Positions 35,243 through 43,681 of a DNA stretch of 64,000 nucleotides are shown one piece after another. The translations under genes were made by a program, and so were the position numbers. Every line of letters begins with the position of its first letter. Position 1 is the first letter of the stretch. The notes below the pieces were generated by a model that was not told the DNA's origin, ran no database searches, and saw only the letters and a program-made list of their open reading frames with translations. Source of the stretch: Bacilli bacterium (GTDB taxonomy: Bacteria; Bacillota_I; Bacilli_A; RFN20; CAG-826); contig JALCDB010000008.1 of assembly GCA_022641095.1 (NCBI GenBank), positions 1 through 64,000 of the forward strand. The letters run 5' to 3'.

Positions 35243-36910
35243 TTAACTCCCCATGAATGAGGCGACGAACGACCGCTTGTCCCTCAGCGAAGCCTCGAGC
35301 CCTTCTTTCCGCGAACCCCTAACCGAATAGTAGACCTTCAGTTTGGGTTCGGTCCCCGAAGGGCGGATCGTGACGGTCGCCCCGTCCTTGAAACCGAATT
35401 TCATGACGTCGCTCGAGGGAAGGGCAAGCTTCCGTTCCCCATCCGTTCCCTTATGGGTCCCCGCAAGGCAATCGTCCACGAACGCGAAATCGCCAAGATG
35501 GGCCTCGCCATAGGCGCGAACCCTATCCATCAGGCCCCTCATCTTCCCGAACCCGGACTCGCCTTCGAATTCATAGCTGTCGAGGGCGTTTTCGTAGTAA
35601 CCGTATTTCCGGTAGAGTTCGTCGAGCCTCGCGAGCGGGCTCTTTCCTCCGTTCCTATAGCTTTGGAACATAAGGGCCACGTTAAGCGCGGCGTCCACCG
35701 CGTCTTTGTCGCGGACCTCGGTTCCGGTGAGATAGCCATAGCTTTCCTCAAAGCCCATGAAGAACCGTTCCGGGTGCCCTTCCCTTTCGAGACGGCCGAT
35801 CTCTTCGCCGATGAATTTGAAGCCGGTGAGGGTCTCAACGACTTTCATGCCGTTATCCTCCGCCATTTGGATAACCATATCGGTCGTGACGATGGTCTTG
35901 ACGAGGACGGATTCGGCATCGTGCCTCTTGTGCCTCAAAAGGAAATCGCAGAGCAGGATCCCAATCTCGTTGCCGCTTAGCAGGCAAGGCTCGCCATCGA
36001 TGAGGAAAGCCGTCCCGAGGCGGTCGCAATCGGGGTCGGTGACGAGAAGCAAGTCCCCCTTCTTGTCGCGGAGGTCGCGGATCCCGAGAGCCAACGCCTC
36101 CCTAAGCTCGGGGTTGGGCTTCGGGCAGGTTGGGAAACTCCCGTCGGGGAGAGCCTGCTCCCTCACGGGGAAAACGTTCGCGAATCCCGCTTTGCGGAGC
36201 GCGTCTAGGACGGGGACGCGACCCGTCCCGTTAAGAGGCGAGTAAACGATCCTCAGATCGCGCGGTTGGATCTCGGGGATATCCTTGCCCATGATGTAAC
36301 GCATGTACGATTCGTAGCATCCTTGGGGGATATAGGCGATGAGGCCCTTTTCAAGGCCCTCGGGGAAAGGCAAAGAGCGGACGCCGTCGAAAACGTCGGT
36401 TTCTTCGATGGCGCGCCCGATTTCCTTTGCCATCTCGAGAGTGATTTGGCAACCGTGCCCCTCATAGACCTTGTATCCGTTATATTCCTTGGGGTTATGG
36501 GAAGCCGTCACCATGACGCCAGCGGCGGAGCGGAGGTAGCGGACCGCGTAGGAGAGGCACGGGGTCGGCATCAGCCTGTCGTAAAGATAGGCTTTGATGC
36601 CGTTGGCGGCGAAAACGGAAGCCGCCGTTTCCGCGAAAAGGCGGCTGTTGATCCGCGAATCGTAGGAAATGGCGATCGAGGGATCCTTGAAATGGGCGTT
36701 CACGTAGGAGGCAAGACCCTGGCTGATACGCCCCACCGTATAGACGTTGAGGCGGTTGCTTCCGGCCCCCAAGAGGCCCCGGAGGCCCCCCGTCCCGAAT
36801 TCGAGGTCTTTGTAAAAGGCGTCCCCTTTCTCCGCTTCGCCCATCGAAAGGAGCTCCTTATGGAGCGTCTCGTCCTTCACGCGCCTAAGCCAACGGGGAT
36901 AGTCCTTCAT
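35243..36910 (-). CDS. pgcA: Phosphoglucomutase/phosphomannomutase
   Basis: The 555-residue alpha-D-phosphohexomutase moves phosphate between C1 and C6 of glucose or mannose. It carries the phosphoserine loop VTASHNPKEYNGYK, the Mg2+ loop DPDCDRLG, the sugar-specificity loop GFEESYGYL, and the C-terminal phosphate-binding RPSGTEPKLKVYY. I prefer the ATG at 36910 (MKDYPRW); a GTG two codons upstream (36916) is possible. Context with manA and two GH130 phosphorylases suggests it handles mannose-1-phosphate as well as glucose-1-phosphate from glgP. Confidence 0.95.
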   Translation of the reverse strand: MKDYPRWLRRVKDETLHKELLSMGEAEKGDAFYKDLEFGTGGLRGLLGAGSNRLNVYTVGRISQGLASYVNAHFKDPSIAISYDSRINSRLFAETAASVFAANGIKAYLYDRLMPTPCLSYAVRYLRSAAGVMVTASHNPKEYNGYKVYEGHGCQITLEMAKEIGRAIEETDVFDGVRSLPFPEGLEKGLIAYIPQGCYESYMRYIMGKDIPEIQPRDLRIVYSPLNGTGRVPVLDALRKAGFANVFPVREQALPDGSFPTCPKPNPELREALALGIRDLRDKKGDLLLVTDPDCDRLGTAFLIDGEPCLLSGNEIGILLCDFLLRHKRHDAESVLVKTIVTTDMVIQMAEDNGMKVVETLTGFKFIGEEIGRLEREGHPERFFMGFEESYGYLTGTEVRDKDAVDAALNVALMFQSYRNGGKSPLARLDELYRKYGYYENALDSYEFEGESGFGKMRGLMDRVRAYGEAHLGDFAFVDDCLAGTHKGTDGERKLALPSSDVMKFGFKDGATVTIRPSGTEPKLKVYYSVRGSRKEGLEASLRDKRSFVASFMGS

Positions 36911-36973
36911 AGCCACTCTTTATTATCCGCTTTTAGGATAGGTCCGAGTCCGCTATTAATGTACCCTTGTTCA

Positions 36974-36988
36974 GTAAACAAACGAAAG
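36974..36988. promoter_or_regulatory. GTAAACAAACG motif between pgcA and the esterase gene
   Basis: GTAAACAAACG (36974-36984) is identical to a motif at 55728-55738 in the lacI promoter region and lies in the divergent space between pgcA and the esterase operon. TTGTTCAGTAAACAA around it is a weak inverted repeat. It is a candidate site of the LacI-type regulator. Confidence 0.4.
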
Positions 36989-37013
36989 AGATTTGAAAAC
37001 ATCCGCGATAACC

Positions 37014-37028
37014 TTTTCCAAAGGAAAA
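37014..37028. promoter_or_regulatory. TTTTCC-AAA-GGAAAA palindrome
   Basis: A perfect 15-base interrupted palindrome in the pgcA/esterase divergent region. A related TTTCC-TCAA-GGAAA lies at 37117-37130, right before the esterase promoter. Confidence 0.35.
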
Positions 37029-37151
37029 AAACAAAGGAAAACAAAACTCGCGATGGAACCTATCCTTTTCAATGACCCCGTTTCGAAGAGAGATGTTCAG
37101 GGTCGTGAAAATCGAGTTTCCTCAAGGAAAAGCCTGACGTATGATGAAGCC

Positions 37152-38048
37152 ATGAAAACGAAATGCCTTCTGCCGTTTCTCGCGCCCCTTTGCTTGTCCC
37201 TTTCCGGATGCGGGGGCGCCAAGACCCCGGTCGACGTCATTATCATGGGCGGCCAATCGAACATGGTCGGCTGCTCCGCTTACTCCGGGCTCAAGGACGA
37301 GATCGGCTCCAGCCGTTACGAGGCCTTTGAGCGAGGCATGGGCGGAGTCAAAACGAGCTATGACTGCTGGACGAAGGATGGCGTCGGCGAATACAAAGAG
37401 CAAAACGGCTCGAACGGCAAGTTCGTGAACGTCTTTCTGGGCCAAGGCAACAGCGATCTGACCTTCGGGCCCGAAATCGGGATGGCCGAAACCTGGAACG
37501 AAAGCCGGGCCGGCAAGCTTTTCCTTATCAAATACGCCTGCGGAGCCTCGAATCTCCTTGACGATTGGGCGGCGCCCTCAAGCGGGAAAAAGACGACGAT
37601 GTACGATAATTTCGTCACTTACGTGAACGCCCAACTCCAAGTCCTCGAGAATAGCGGCTACGCCCCCACCGTGCGCCTCATGTGCTGGATGCAAGGCGAA
37701 GGCGATTCCTATCCGGGGTATTACTCCGAGTATTATCAGCAACTGACCTATTTGGTTAAGGACCTGCGCAAGGAATTCGCCGACCATGAGCCCGAGGAGG
37801 GCTTCGCTTTCGTCGACGGCGGCATCAGCGACAGCCCCGCCTGGGCCTATTACAAAGAGGTAAACGAAGCCAAAGCACAATACGCCGCGACGAGCGAACG
37901 GAACGTCTATATCGACACCATCGCCGCCGGTCTCACGAAAGACACTCTTCAAGACGACAACGCCCACTACCGGGGGCAGTACATGGTGCGGCTCGGAGGG
38001 CTTTTCGCGGACGCTTGCGAACCGTTTTTGAGCGATGTCAGCCAGTGA
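37152..38048 (+). CDS. Lipoprotein sialate-O-acetylesterase-like (SASA) esterase
   Basis: The 298-residue protein has a lipoprotein signal (MKTKCLLPFLAPLCLSLSGC) and then an SGNH-type esterase domain of the SASA (DUF303) group. The nucleophile block is IIMGGQSNMVG, WMQGEGD lies in the middle, and the catalytic pair is in DNAHYRGQ near the C-terminus. This group removes acetyl groups from glycans; here probably from mannan or xylan side chains on the cell surface. The ATG at 37152 gives the signal peptide and lies six bases after TATGAT (37140-37145), without a clear ribosome site. Confidence 0.87.
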   Translation: MKTKCLLPFLAPLCLSLSGCGGAKTPVDVIIMGGQSNMVGCSAYSGLKDEIGSSRYEAFERGMGGVKTSYDCWTKDGVGEYKEQNGSNGKFVNVFLGQGNSDLTFGPEIGMAETWNESRAGKLFLIKYACGASNLLDDWAAPSSGKKTTMYDNFVTYVNAQLQVLENSGYAPTVRLMCWMQGEGDSYPGYYSEYYQQLTYLVKDLRKEFADHEPEEGFAFVDGGISDSPAWAYYKEVNEAKAQYAATSERNVYIDTIAAGLTKDTLQDDNAHYRGQYMVRLGGLFADACEPFLSDVSQ

Positions 38049-38808
38049 TGGTTTCTCCATGAGCGTCCGCGATTTCTTCGTCGGCGGCCTCGCTCATTCT
38101 AAACGCGTCAAGATATTGCTTCCCGAGGGATCGGGCCCTTTTCCGCTTCTCATCGTCCACGATGGCAAGTGCGCTTTCAGGAAAGATGCGCCCGAAGGAT
38201 GCGAATGCCTCGCCATCGACGAGGCCCTCGCGGGACTTGGGCGAAGAATGGCCGTCGCGGCGATCGAAGAGGAGCCGTGGCAAACGCGAACCAAAGAGTA
38301 TTCGCCCTTTCCATGGGTCGATGAGGCATCGGTTTATCTGCCCGCGGGCGAGGAAAAAGGAAAAGCCTACGCCGAATGGATAATGAAGGGATTGCTTCCC
38401 GCCTTGGAAAGCGACTTCCCAATCGAACGGAACGGGAAGGGCCGCTATATGCTCGGATGCTCGCTCGGGGCCCTCATGAGCGCCTATATGTCTTTCGCCT
38501 ACCCCGGAGCCTTCGGGAAAATCGGTTGCATGTCCCTCGCCAGTTGGGGCAACGAGCCCGCCTTCCTCTCTTTTTGCGAAAGCCGAGAGAGCCGTTCCTC
38601 GTATTTCCTTCGGGTCGGAACGAACGAGGGGACGCCGCGGGGCATCGCTTCGCTGTCCGGCGCTTACCCGCGGATCGCCGAGGACTTCAGAAGGATCCTG
38701 ATCGGAAAAGGCCGGCCCGTGGATTTCGCGATCAACGATGGGCGGGCCCACAAAACGGTTGAGTGGAGCAAGGATATGCCGGCTTTCGTCGGTTTTTTGT
38801 CGCCATGA
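38035..38808 (+). CDS. Esterase-D-like alpha/beta hydrolase
   Basis: The 257-residue protein resembles the esterase D/enterochelin-esterase group. It has a beta-rich start (VKILLPEGSGPFPLLIVHDG), the nucleophile elbow GCSLGAL (GxSxG) at about 145-151, and a C-terminal His in NDGRAHKTVEW. No signal peptide, so likely cytoplasmic, perhaps deacylating imported oligosaccharides. The ATG at 38035 overlaps the preceding gene by 14 bases; the ATG at 38059 (MSVRDFF) is equally plausible. Its last 77 bases overlap the converging CE2 gene. Confidence 0.82.
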   Translation: MSASDGFSMSVRDFFVGGLAHSKRVKILLPEGSGPFPLLIVHDGKCAFRKDAPEGCECLAIDEALAGLGRRMAVAAIEEEPWQTRTKEYSPFPWVDEASVYLPAGEEKGKAYAEWIMKGLLPALESDFPIERNGKGRYMLGCSLGALMSAYMSFAYPGAFGKIGCMSLASWGNEPAFLSFCESRESRSSYFLRVGTNEGTPRGIASLSGAYPRIAEDFRRILIGKGRPVDFAINDGRAHKTVEWSKDMPAFVGFLSP

Positions 38809-39856
38809 GGGATTTGATGAGAGAAAGCAGTTCGCGCGCGGCCTCCTCATGCATCTTCGCATTGGGATGGCCGCCGTTAGCCATATAGCCGCCAGCTTTG
38901 AGGGAATCGAAACGGATGAAACTCACGGGCCGGGGGTAGGAGAGGCACGCCTCTTCGATGAGCGAATCCACCACCTCGTTGGCGATCATGCCGGTCCCCG
39001 CGATGACGAGCGGATCGCCATAGGCGGCGAAGACGCGGTCGAGGAATTTCTTAAAAGCGGCTTTAAAGCCCTTTTTTAAGGTCTCCCGTTTCGATGGGTC
39101 GCTTTCGGAACGGATGAGCTGATCGTCGTTGGTCCCCAGATTGATGACCACAATGTCGGGGAGGAAGGACGAATTGTCCCATCCGACCTTCTCGAGCGGG
39201 CCCATGCCCCAACGGAAATCCGCCATGTCGAACATCGTCGGGATGTCTTTGATTCTCTCTTGGGCGTTCCATGGGGATCGGTAAAGGGCGAAGCCCCCGA
39301 TCGCGACGATCGAGAAATCCGCGTCCAAAGCCTCCGAAACGAGACCCGCGTAGCCGATGAGGGGGTTTTCGGTCCGCGTCTCGTAGACATCGTCGCCGGG
39401 AAGGCCCTCGCTGCCGTTGCCGGCGGTGATCGAATCGCCGTAGAACTCGATTTTAAGGCGCTTTTGCGGCGATATCGACCGAAAAGACCCGTCGGTCGTC
39501 AGGCTTTGAAGGCCCGTGAAGGAACACGAGGCCTCGGTCCGTTTGTAGACTCGGACGCGATGGACGCCATAAGGAAGCCCCCCGCAAAGAAGGTATGGGG
39601 CTTTTTCCTTGTCGAGCCCGACGGCCTTGGCTCCGGCGAAGGATCCCCCGTCGACGACGATGGCGAGATAGGCCCGCCCGTCCTTTTGCCCGCAGCAATC
39701 GGCCACGAAATCGGCGGACAGGCGGCTTCCAAGGAAGCGAACCTCGAAACCGGAGGCCGAGAAAGTGAACATATAGGCTTTCTTTTCCTCGTCATCAAAG
39801 CCCCGGCCCAAGGGTCTGAGGAACGTTTTGCCAAACGGGAAGGAGAGGGTTTTCAT
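38732..39856 (-). CDS. CE2-type SGNH acetylesterase
   Basis: The 374-residue protein has an N-terminal beta-sandwich (about 1-125) and a C-terminal SGNH domain, the layout of carbohydrate esterase family 2. Catalytic blocks are EFYGDSITAGNG (Ser), NLGTNDD and GGHPNAKMHEE (His). CE2 enzymes deacetylate mannan and xylan oligosaccharides and accompany GH130 in known gut mannan loci. No signal peptide, so intracellular. The start overlaps the ABC ATPase stop by four bases. The last 25 or so residues (RRKPAYPCSTQ...) overlap an opposing gene and look like an extension. Confidence 0.9.
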   Translation of the reverse strand: MKTLSFPFGKTFLRPLGRGFDDEEKKAYMFTFSASGFEVRFLGSRLSADFVADCCGQKDGRAYLAIVVDGGSFAGAKAVGLDKEKAPYLLCGGLPYGVHRVRVYKRTEASCSFTGLQSLTTDGSFRSISPQKRLKIEFYGDSITAGNGSEGLPGDDVYETRTENPLIGYAGLVSEALDADFSIVAIGGFALYRSPWNAQERIKDIPTMFDMADFRWGMGPLEKVGWDNSSFLPDIVVINLGTNDDQLIRSESDPSKRETLKKGFKAAFKKFLDRVFAAYGDPLVIAGTGMIANEVVDSLIEEACLSYPRPVSFIRFDSLKAGGYMANGGHPNAKMHEEAARELLSLIKSLMATKNRRKPAYPCSTQPFCGPAHR

Positions 39857-41730
39857 TTTTCGACCTTGATCGAGTCCTCGCCTAGCGCGAGCGTGAAGGA
39901 GGGGGCCTTATAAACGCTGAAGTCGGCCGGAAGGAGGAAGGTGGCGTAATCGTCAAGCCCGCTCACCTGGACGAACGCGGCGTTGCGGGAACCCAAAAGA
40001 TCCTCGTCATAAGCCGAAACCTTGATGGTCCGGTTTTTCTCGTATCTGGGGTTTTTGCGGCCGATCCTTTTGGCGTCCTTTTTGCCAAGGATCGCCGCGC
40101 AACCCGTCTCTTTGAGGCGAATCGTGTGCTCCCCGTCGGGCACCTTCAGATCCGGAACCGCCACTTTGTTGCCGCCGAAGGAGACGACGCTCTTGCCGTT
40201 CCTGGTGACGATGTTGGCTTTTGCGATGTTCGGAAGGATCTTCTCCTTGCTGATCAGACGGTTCCCCTCCTCATCCTCGAAATAGATATCCTTCGGCGCG
40301 ACGTAAAGCGAGACGGCGTCGCCCTCCTTGACGTTGCTATCGAGACCAACGTTCGTGACGATGTATTTGCCGATTCCATCCGAAGTCAGGAAAATGGTGA
40401 GGCAGTCGGTCTTTTTGACGACGAAACCCACTTTGCAAGCGATTCGGAAAGCGAAGTCTTTCCTCGTAAGGCTCGCGTCCTTGGGTGAAAAGCAAAGATA
40501 CGTCTTCGCGGCTTCGAAAGCCGTTTCGAGAAGCCGTTCCTTGTAATCTGAAGGATAGACGAACACGTTTTTGCCAATGGAGGCGGAATCTCTCCCGATG
40601 CAGCAAAGCAGGCGGTTCACTCTCGGCACGTCCATGACCGAATTGCCGCTCTTCTTGTCGAAAAGATGGGCTTTCCCCATCTCGAAGGAAAGGAAAATCC
40701 TGTCTTTGGGCTTGTATTGCCCCGTCGCGACCCCTTTGACGAGGACGTTGTCGTCGCTGCCCTCGATTTTGGCGTAGACGATGGTCTCGTCGCCGAGTTG
40801 CTCGATGACGTCGATTTCGGCGGGGATGCCCGTTTCGGCGATTTGAATATGCTCGGGCCTAAGGCCGAGGAGCATCTCGTGGCCGATATAGCTTTCCTCT
40901 GACAGTTCCTTGGCCTTCAGCTCTGGGAAATCCACTTCGAGCTTCTCGAGGCCGTGGAGATAAGCGACCAACCGATCGCCTTTTTCCATGAGTTTGCAGT
41001 CGATGATGTTCATCTGGGGAGAGCCAAGGAAAGTGGCGACGAAAAGGTTGGTTGGGTTCTCGTAAAGGTTGACGGGGGTGTCGACTTGCTGGATGAATCC
41101 CTTGTTCATGACGACGATGCGGTCGCCCATGGTCATGGCTTCCGTCTGGTCATGGGTGACGTAAATGAAAGTCGTGGCCAACCGCTTATGGAGCTTCGTG
41201 ATCTCGGTGCGCATCTGGACGCGGAGCTTGGCGTCGAGGTTGGAGAGAGGCTCGTCGAGCAGAAAGACCTTTGGCTCGCGGACGATGGCGCGCCCGAGAG
41301 CCACGCGTTGGCATTGGCCGCCGGAGAGGGCTTTCGGCTTTCGGCTCAGCAAATCGGTGATCTCGAGGATCTCGGCCGCCCGATTGACGCTCTCCTCGAT
41401 CTCTTTGGGCGGCAAATGGCGGAGCTTCAGCCCGAACGCCATGTTCTGAAAGACCGTCATATGGGGGTAAAGGGCGTAGTTCTGGAAAACCATCGCGATG
41501 TCGCGGTCCTTCGAATCGACGTCGTTGACGAGGACGTCGTCGATGTAAAGGCCGCCCGAGGTGATGTTCTCAAGCCCCGCGATCATGCGGAGCGTCGTCG
41601 ATTTGCCGCATCCGGAAGGCCCGACGAAGACGACGAATTCGTCGTTTTTGACGTCGAGGGTGAAATCGTTGACGGCCCTCACGCCCCCTTCGTAGACCTT
41701 GTAAATGTGATTCAAGCGCACTTCGGACAT
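39853..41730 (-). CDS. Sugar ABC transporter ATPase with doubled regulatory region
   Basis: Residues 1-240 are an MsmK/UgpC-type ATPase: Walker A GPSGCGKSTT, Q-loop FQNYALYPHM, signature LSGGQCQRVALGRA, and Walker B VFLLDEPLSNLD with an intact catalytic Glu. A normal MalK-type OB/TOBE region follows to about residue 370, ending near KAHLFDKKSG. Unlike the usual 360-380-residue proteins, it continues for about 255 residues. That extension has two more TOBE-like beta segments (ending APKDIYFEDEEG and about 520-560) and an unknown end. It likely powers the permeases at 52-53.7 kb. AGGAGG precedes the ATG. Confidence 0.92.
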   Translation of the reverse strand: MSEVRLNHIYKVYEGGVRAVNDFTLDVKNDEFVVFVGPSGCGKSTTLRMIAGLENITSGGLYIDDVLVNDVDSKDRDIAMVFQNYALYPHMTVFQNMAFGLKLRHLPPKEIEESVNRAAEILEITDLLSRKPKALSGGQCQRVALGRAIVREPKVFLLDEPLSNLDAKLRVQMRTEITKLHKRLATTFIYVTHDQTEAMTMGDRIVVMNKGFIQQVDTPVNLYENPTNLFVATFLGSPQMNIIDCKLMEKGDRLVAYLHGLEKLEVDFPELKAKELSEESYIGHEMLLGLRPEHIQIAETGIPAEIDVIEQLGDETIVYAKIEGSDDNVLVKGVATGQYKPKDRIFLSFEMGKAHLFDKKSGNSVMDVPRVNRLLCCIGRDSASIGKNVFVYPSDYKERLLETAFEAAKTYLCFSPKDASLTRKDFAFRIACKVGFVVKKTDCLTIFLTSDGIGKYIVTNVGLDSNVKEGDAVSLYVAPKDIYFEDEEGNRLISKEKILPNIAKANIVTRNGKSVVSFGGNKVAVPDLKVPDGEHTIRLKETGCAAILGKKDAKRIGRKNPRYEKNRTIKVSAYDEDLLGSRNAAFVQVSGLDDYATFLLPADFSVYKAPSFTLALGEDSIKVEK

Positions 41731-41732
41731 AA

Positions 41733-42587
41733 CTAGTCCTCCTTTTTATGCAAGCCCTTGCCCACGAGTTCGGGGTAATGGGTCTCGTTGATCGTTTGGT
41801 CGTAGACGCCGTTGGCGTATATCTGAAAGGCCACCGCCGCGTCCGTCGCGAAGAAAAGGATCAGGGCGATGGCCACGTAAGCGGACGCCTGGCTGATGAG
41901 GAACAGGGCGATGGCGATGCCCGGGCTCATGATGACGAAAAGGACGTTGGCCGGCAATTTCATGAAAGCGAAAAGGAACGAATTTTTGAGAGTGGGGAAA
42001 AAGCCGTTCTCGTAAATGGCCTCTTGGCTCAAAAAGTAATAACTGGCCGCGGTGACGAGGACGAAGACGAAGATGAGCAGCCCCATCCCGATTCCCGTCG
42101 CGATGGGGGCGGACGCGTAGAAAAGAAGAAGATAGAAGGAACCCATGAACGCGGCGGCCCCCGCGATCCCTTCGATCGCCCCGACGGCGAGGGCCCGCTT
42201 CCAGCCGTCCCTAAGCCCGCGGAAGAAATCCGACGTCGCCAAAGTCCCTTCGAGATACGCCAAGCGCTTGGCGAGGCAAAAAGCCCCCGAGAGGCCGACG
42301 TAAAGGGCCATGACGCACGGGATGGCGATGAGGGAGGCATAGAAAAGAAGGGAGAAAACGGACGAGGAATAGCCCGAGGAAGAGGCGTCGAGGCCACCGA
42401 TGAGGGCGCTGAAGACGAAATAGTCGGCCAGCAAAGGCAAAACGAAAAGGGCAAGGAGCCAGGACGAGGCCATTAGAATCCGCCACTGCCCGCTCCAGCA
42501 ATCCCATAGAAGGGCCCATCTCGTCGCTGGAAGCTCCCGTTTCGAGAAGTCGGTCTCGCGCGGCGCCTTCTTTTTGAAAAGTTTCAT
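41733..42587 (-). CDS. YesL-like (DUF624) membrane protein
   Basis: The 284-residue protein has about six hydrophobic spans and the DUF624 look: an N-terminal amphipathic stretch, then WALLWDCWSGQWRILMASSW before the first span. DUF624 proteins are encoded beside Lpl-type sugar ABC transporters in Firmicutes and have no proven role. The start overlaps the previous gene by four bases, and two bases separate its stop from the ATPase start. It belongs to a tight block with the next two membrane proteins. Confidence 0.75.
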   Translation of the reverse strand: MKLFKKKAPRETDFSKRELPATRWALLWDCWSGQWRILMASSWLLALFVLPLLADYFVFSALIGGLDASSSGYSSSVFSLLFYASLIAIPCVMALYVGLSGAFCLAKRLAYLEGTLATSDFFRGLRDGWKRALAVGAIEGIAGAAAFMGSFYLLLFYASAPIATGIGMGLLIFVFVLVTAASYYFLSQEAIYENGFFPTLKNSFLFAFMKLPANVLFVIMSPGIAIALFLISQASAYVAIALILFFATDAAVAFQIYANGVYDQTINETHYPELVGKGLHKKED

Positions 42588-43192
42588 GCCGCGCCCCCCC
42601 GTAGATAGACGAATTCCTTAAGGGCCAAATCGTACTCTGGGTTGTCGTAAAGCCCCATGTCGCCGATATTCTTCGAAATCGAGTTCACGCATAGATAATA
42701 GTCTTCGTCGACGAAGGAAACATAGTCCGAAAGCCAGCCGGACGCGTCGATTCCGACGCCATAGGACTTACCGTCCTGCTCAAAGAAGCCGCTCGCTCCC
42801 CCGCAATAGGATCCAACGAAGCCCTCGGCATCCTCGAAGGGCAGCATGATGTCCGAACAGGCTATGGATTCGAGGGTGCTTTTCGGAAGAAGGAAAAGAT
42901 CGCTGCCATTGTAGCCGACGACCGAAAGTTTTTGGCTATAGAGGGAATCGCTCGGGTCGCAATAGGTTACGGTGGCCTCTTTCATGCCATCGTCGGAAAG
43001 CTCCGTTTCGATCTTTTTGGCGAAATCGTCCTTCTCGACGCCCCCAGCACCGACGAAAACGTCGACCGTCTCGAAATAAGCCGGACGGTGACTGACGTAA
43101 AAGAGATAGCTCACCGTAAAACCAAGCACGAGCGGAAGGATGAGGTAAAGAGGCCAACTATAGGCGAGTCTTGCCTGAAATTTCCTATTCAT
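42584..43192 (-). CDS. Membrane-anchored protein resembling part of a solute-binding protein
   Basis: The 202-residue protein has one N-terminal membrane span (about 12-32) and an outer domain. Segments such as GSDLFLLPKSTLES, DIMLPFED and SYGVGIDASGW read like parts of an extracellular solute-binding fold, but it is less than half the usual length. I do not recognise a family. Overlaps of eight and four bases with its neighbours imply tight co-translation. It could be an accessory sensor or docking piece of the sugar transporter. Confidence 0.72.
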   Translation of the reverse strand: MNRKFQARLAYSWPLYLILPLVLGFTVSYLFYVSHRPAYFETVDVFVGAGGVEKDDFAKKIETELSDDGMKEATVTYCDPSDSLYSQKLSVVGYNGSDLFLLPKSTLESIACSDIMLPFEDAEGFVGSYCGGASGFFEQDGKSYGVGIDASGWLSDYVSFVDEDYYLCVNSISKNIGDMGLYDNPEYDLALKEFVYLRGGAA

Positions 43193-43676
43193 GGGGGTTG
43201 TCCTCGATCGCCAAAACGACGTTAGAGAAGCTCTCGATGCGGACTCTGGATCCGGGAAGGAGCCTCACGCTCCCGCTCATCAGGTAAAAATCGCGCTCAA
43301 AGACCCGGTCTCCCTCCGTGAAGGAAGTTTTGAGGGGAATCATGTCGATCCCCTCTTTCTCGACGGGATCGCCTTGGCCGACGACGCTCACGAGCGAGGT
43401 TTCGCGCAGCCCCGTCTCGGCGCTGAGGAAGAAACGGTAACGCCTGCTCCGCTCGCGGAAAGGGACCGTGAGGAAGTAGAGAAGCCACCAAACGTAGGCG
43501 AGGCCGGCCCCCACGCAAACCCACATCTCGGCAAGGTATTCCTCGCCCGACAGGAAAAGGCACAGGATCAGGAGCGTCAGATATGCGGCGCTCACGAAAA
43601 CCATGAGCCAAACCCCGGCGCGACGCCTGGCCCCCCAGTATTCCGTTTCCTTTTCGATGTCGAGGAGTTTCCTCAT
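43185..43676 (-). CDS. Two-span membrane protein with C-terminal beta domain
   Basis: The 163-residue protein has spans at about 22-44 and 50-70 and a C-terminal cytoplasmic region predicted as beta strands (FFLSAETGLRETSLVSVVG and SGSVRLLPGSRVRIESFSN). No family recognised. I chose the ATG at 43676 (MRKLLDIEKETEYWG), six bases after the preceding stop; the open frame to 43727 overlaps that gene. It overlaps the next gene by eight bases. Confidence 0.7.
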   Translation of the reverse strand: MRKLLDIEKETEYWGARRRAGVWLMVFVSAAYLTLLILCLFLSGEEYLAEMWVCVGAGLAYVWWLLYFLTVPFRERSRRYRFFLSAETGLRETSLVSVVGQGDPVEKEGIDMIPLKTSFTEGDRVFERDFYLMSGSVRLLPGSRVRIESFSNVVLAIEDNPHE

Positions 43677-43681
43677 CTTTT

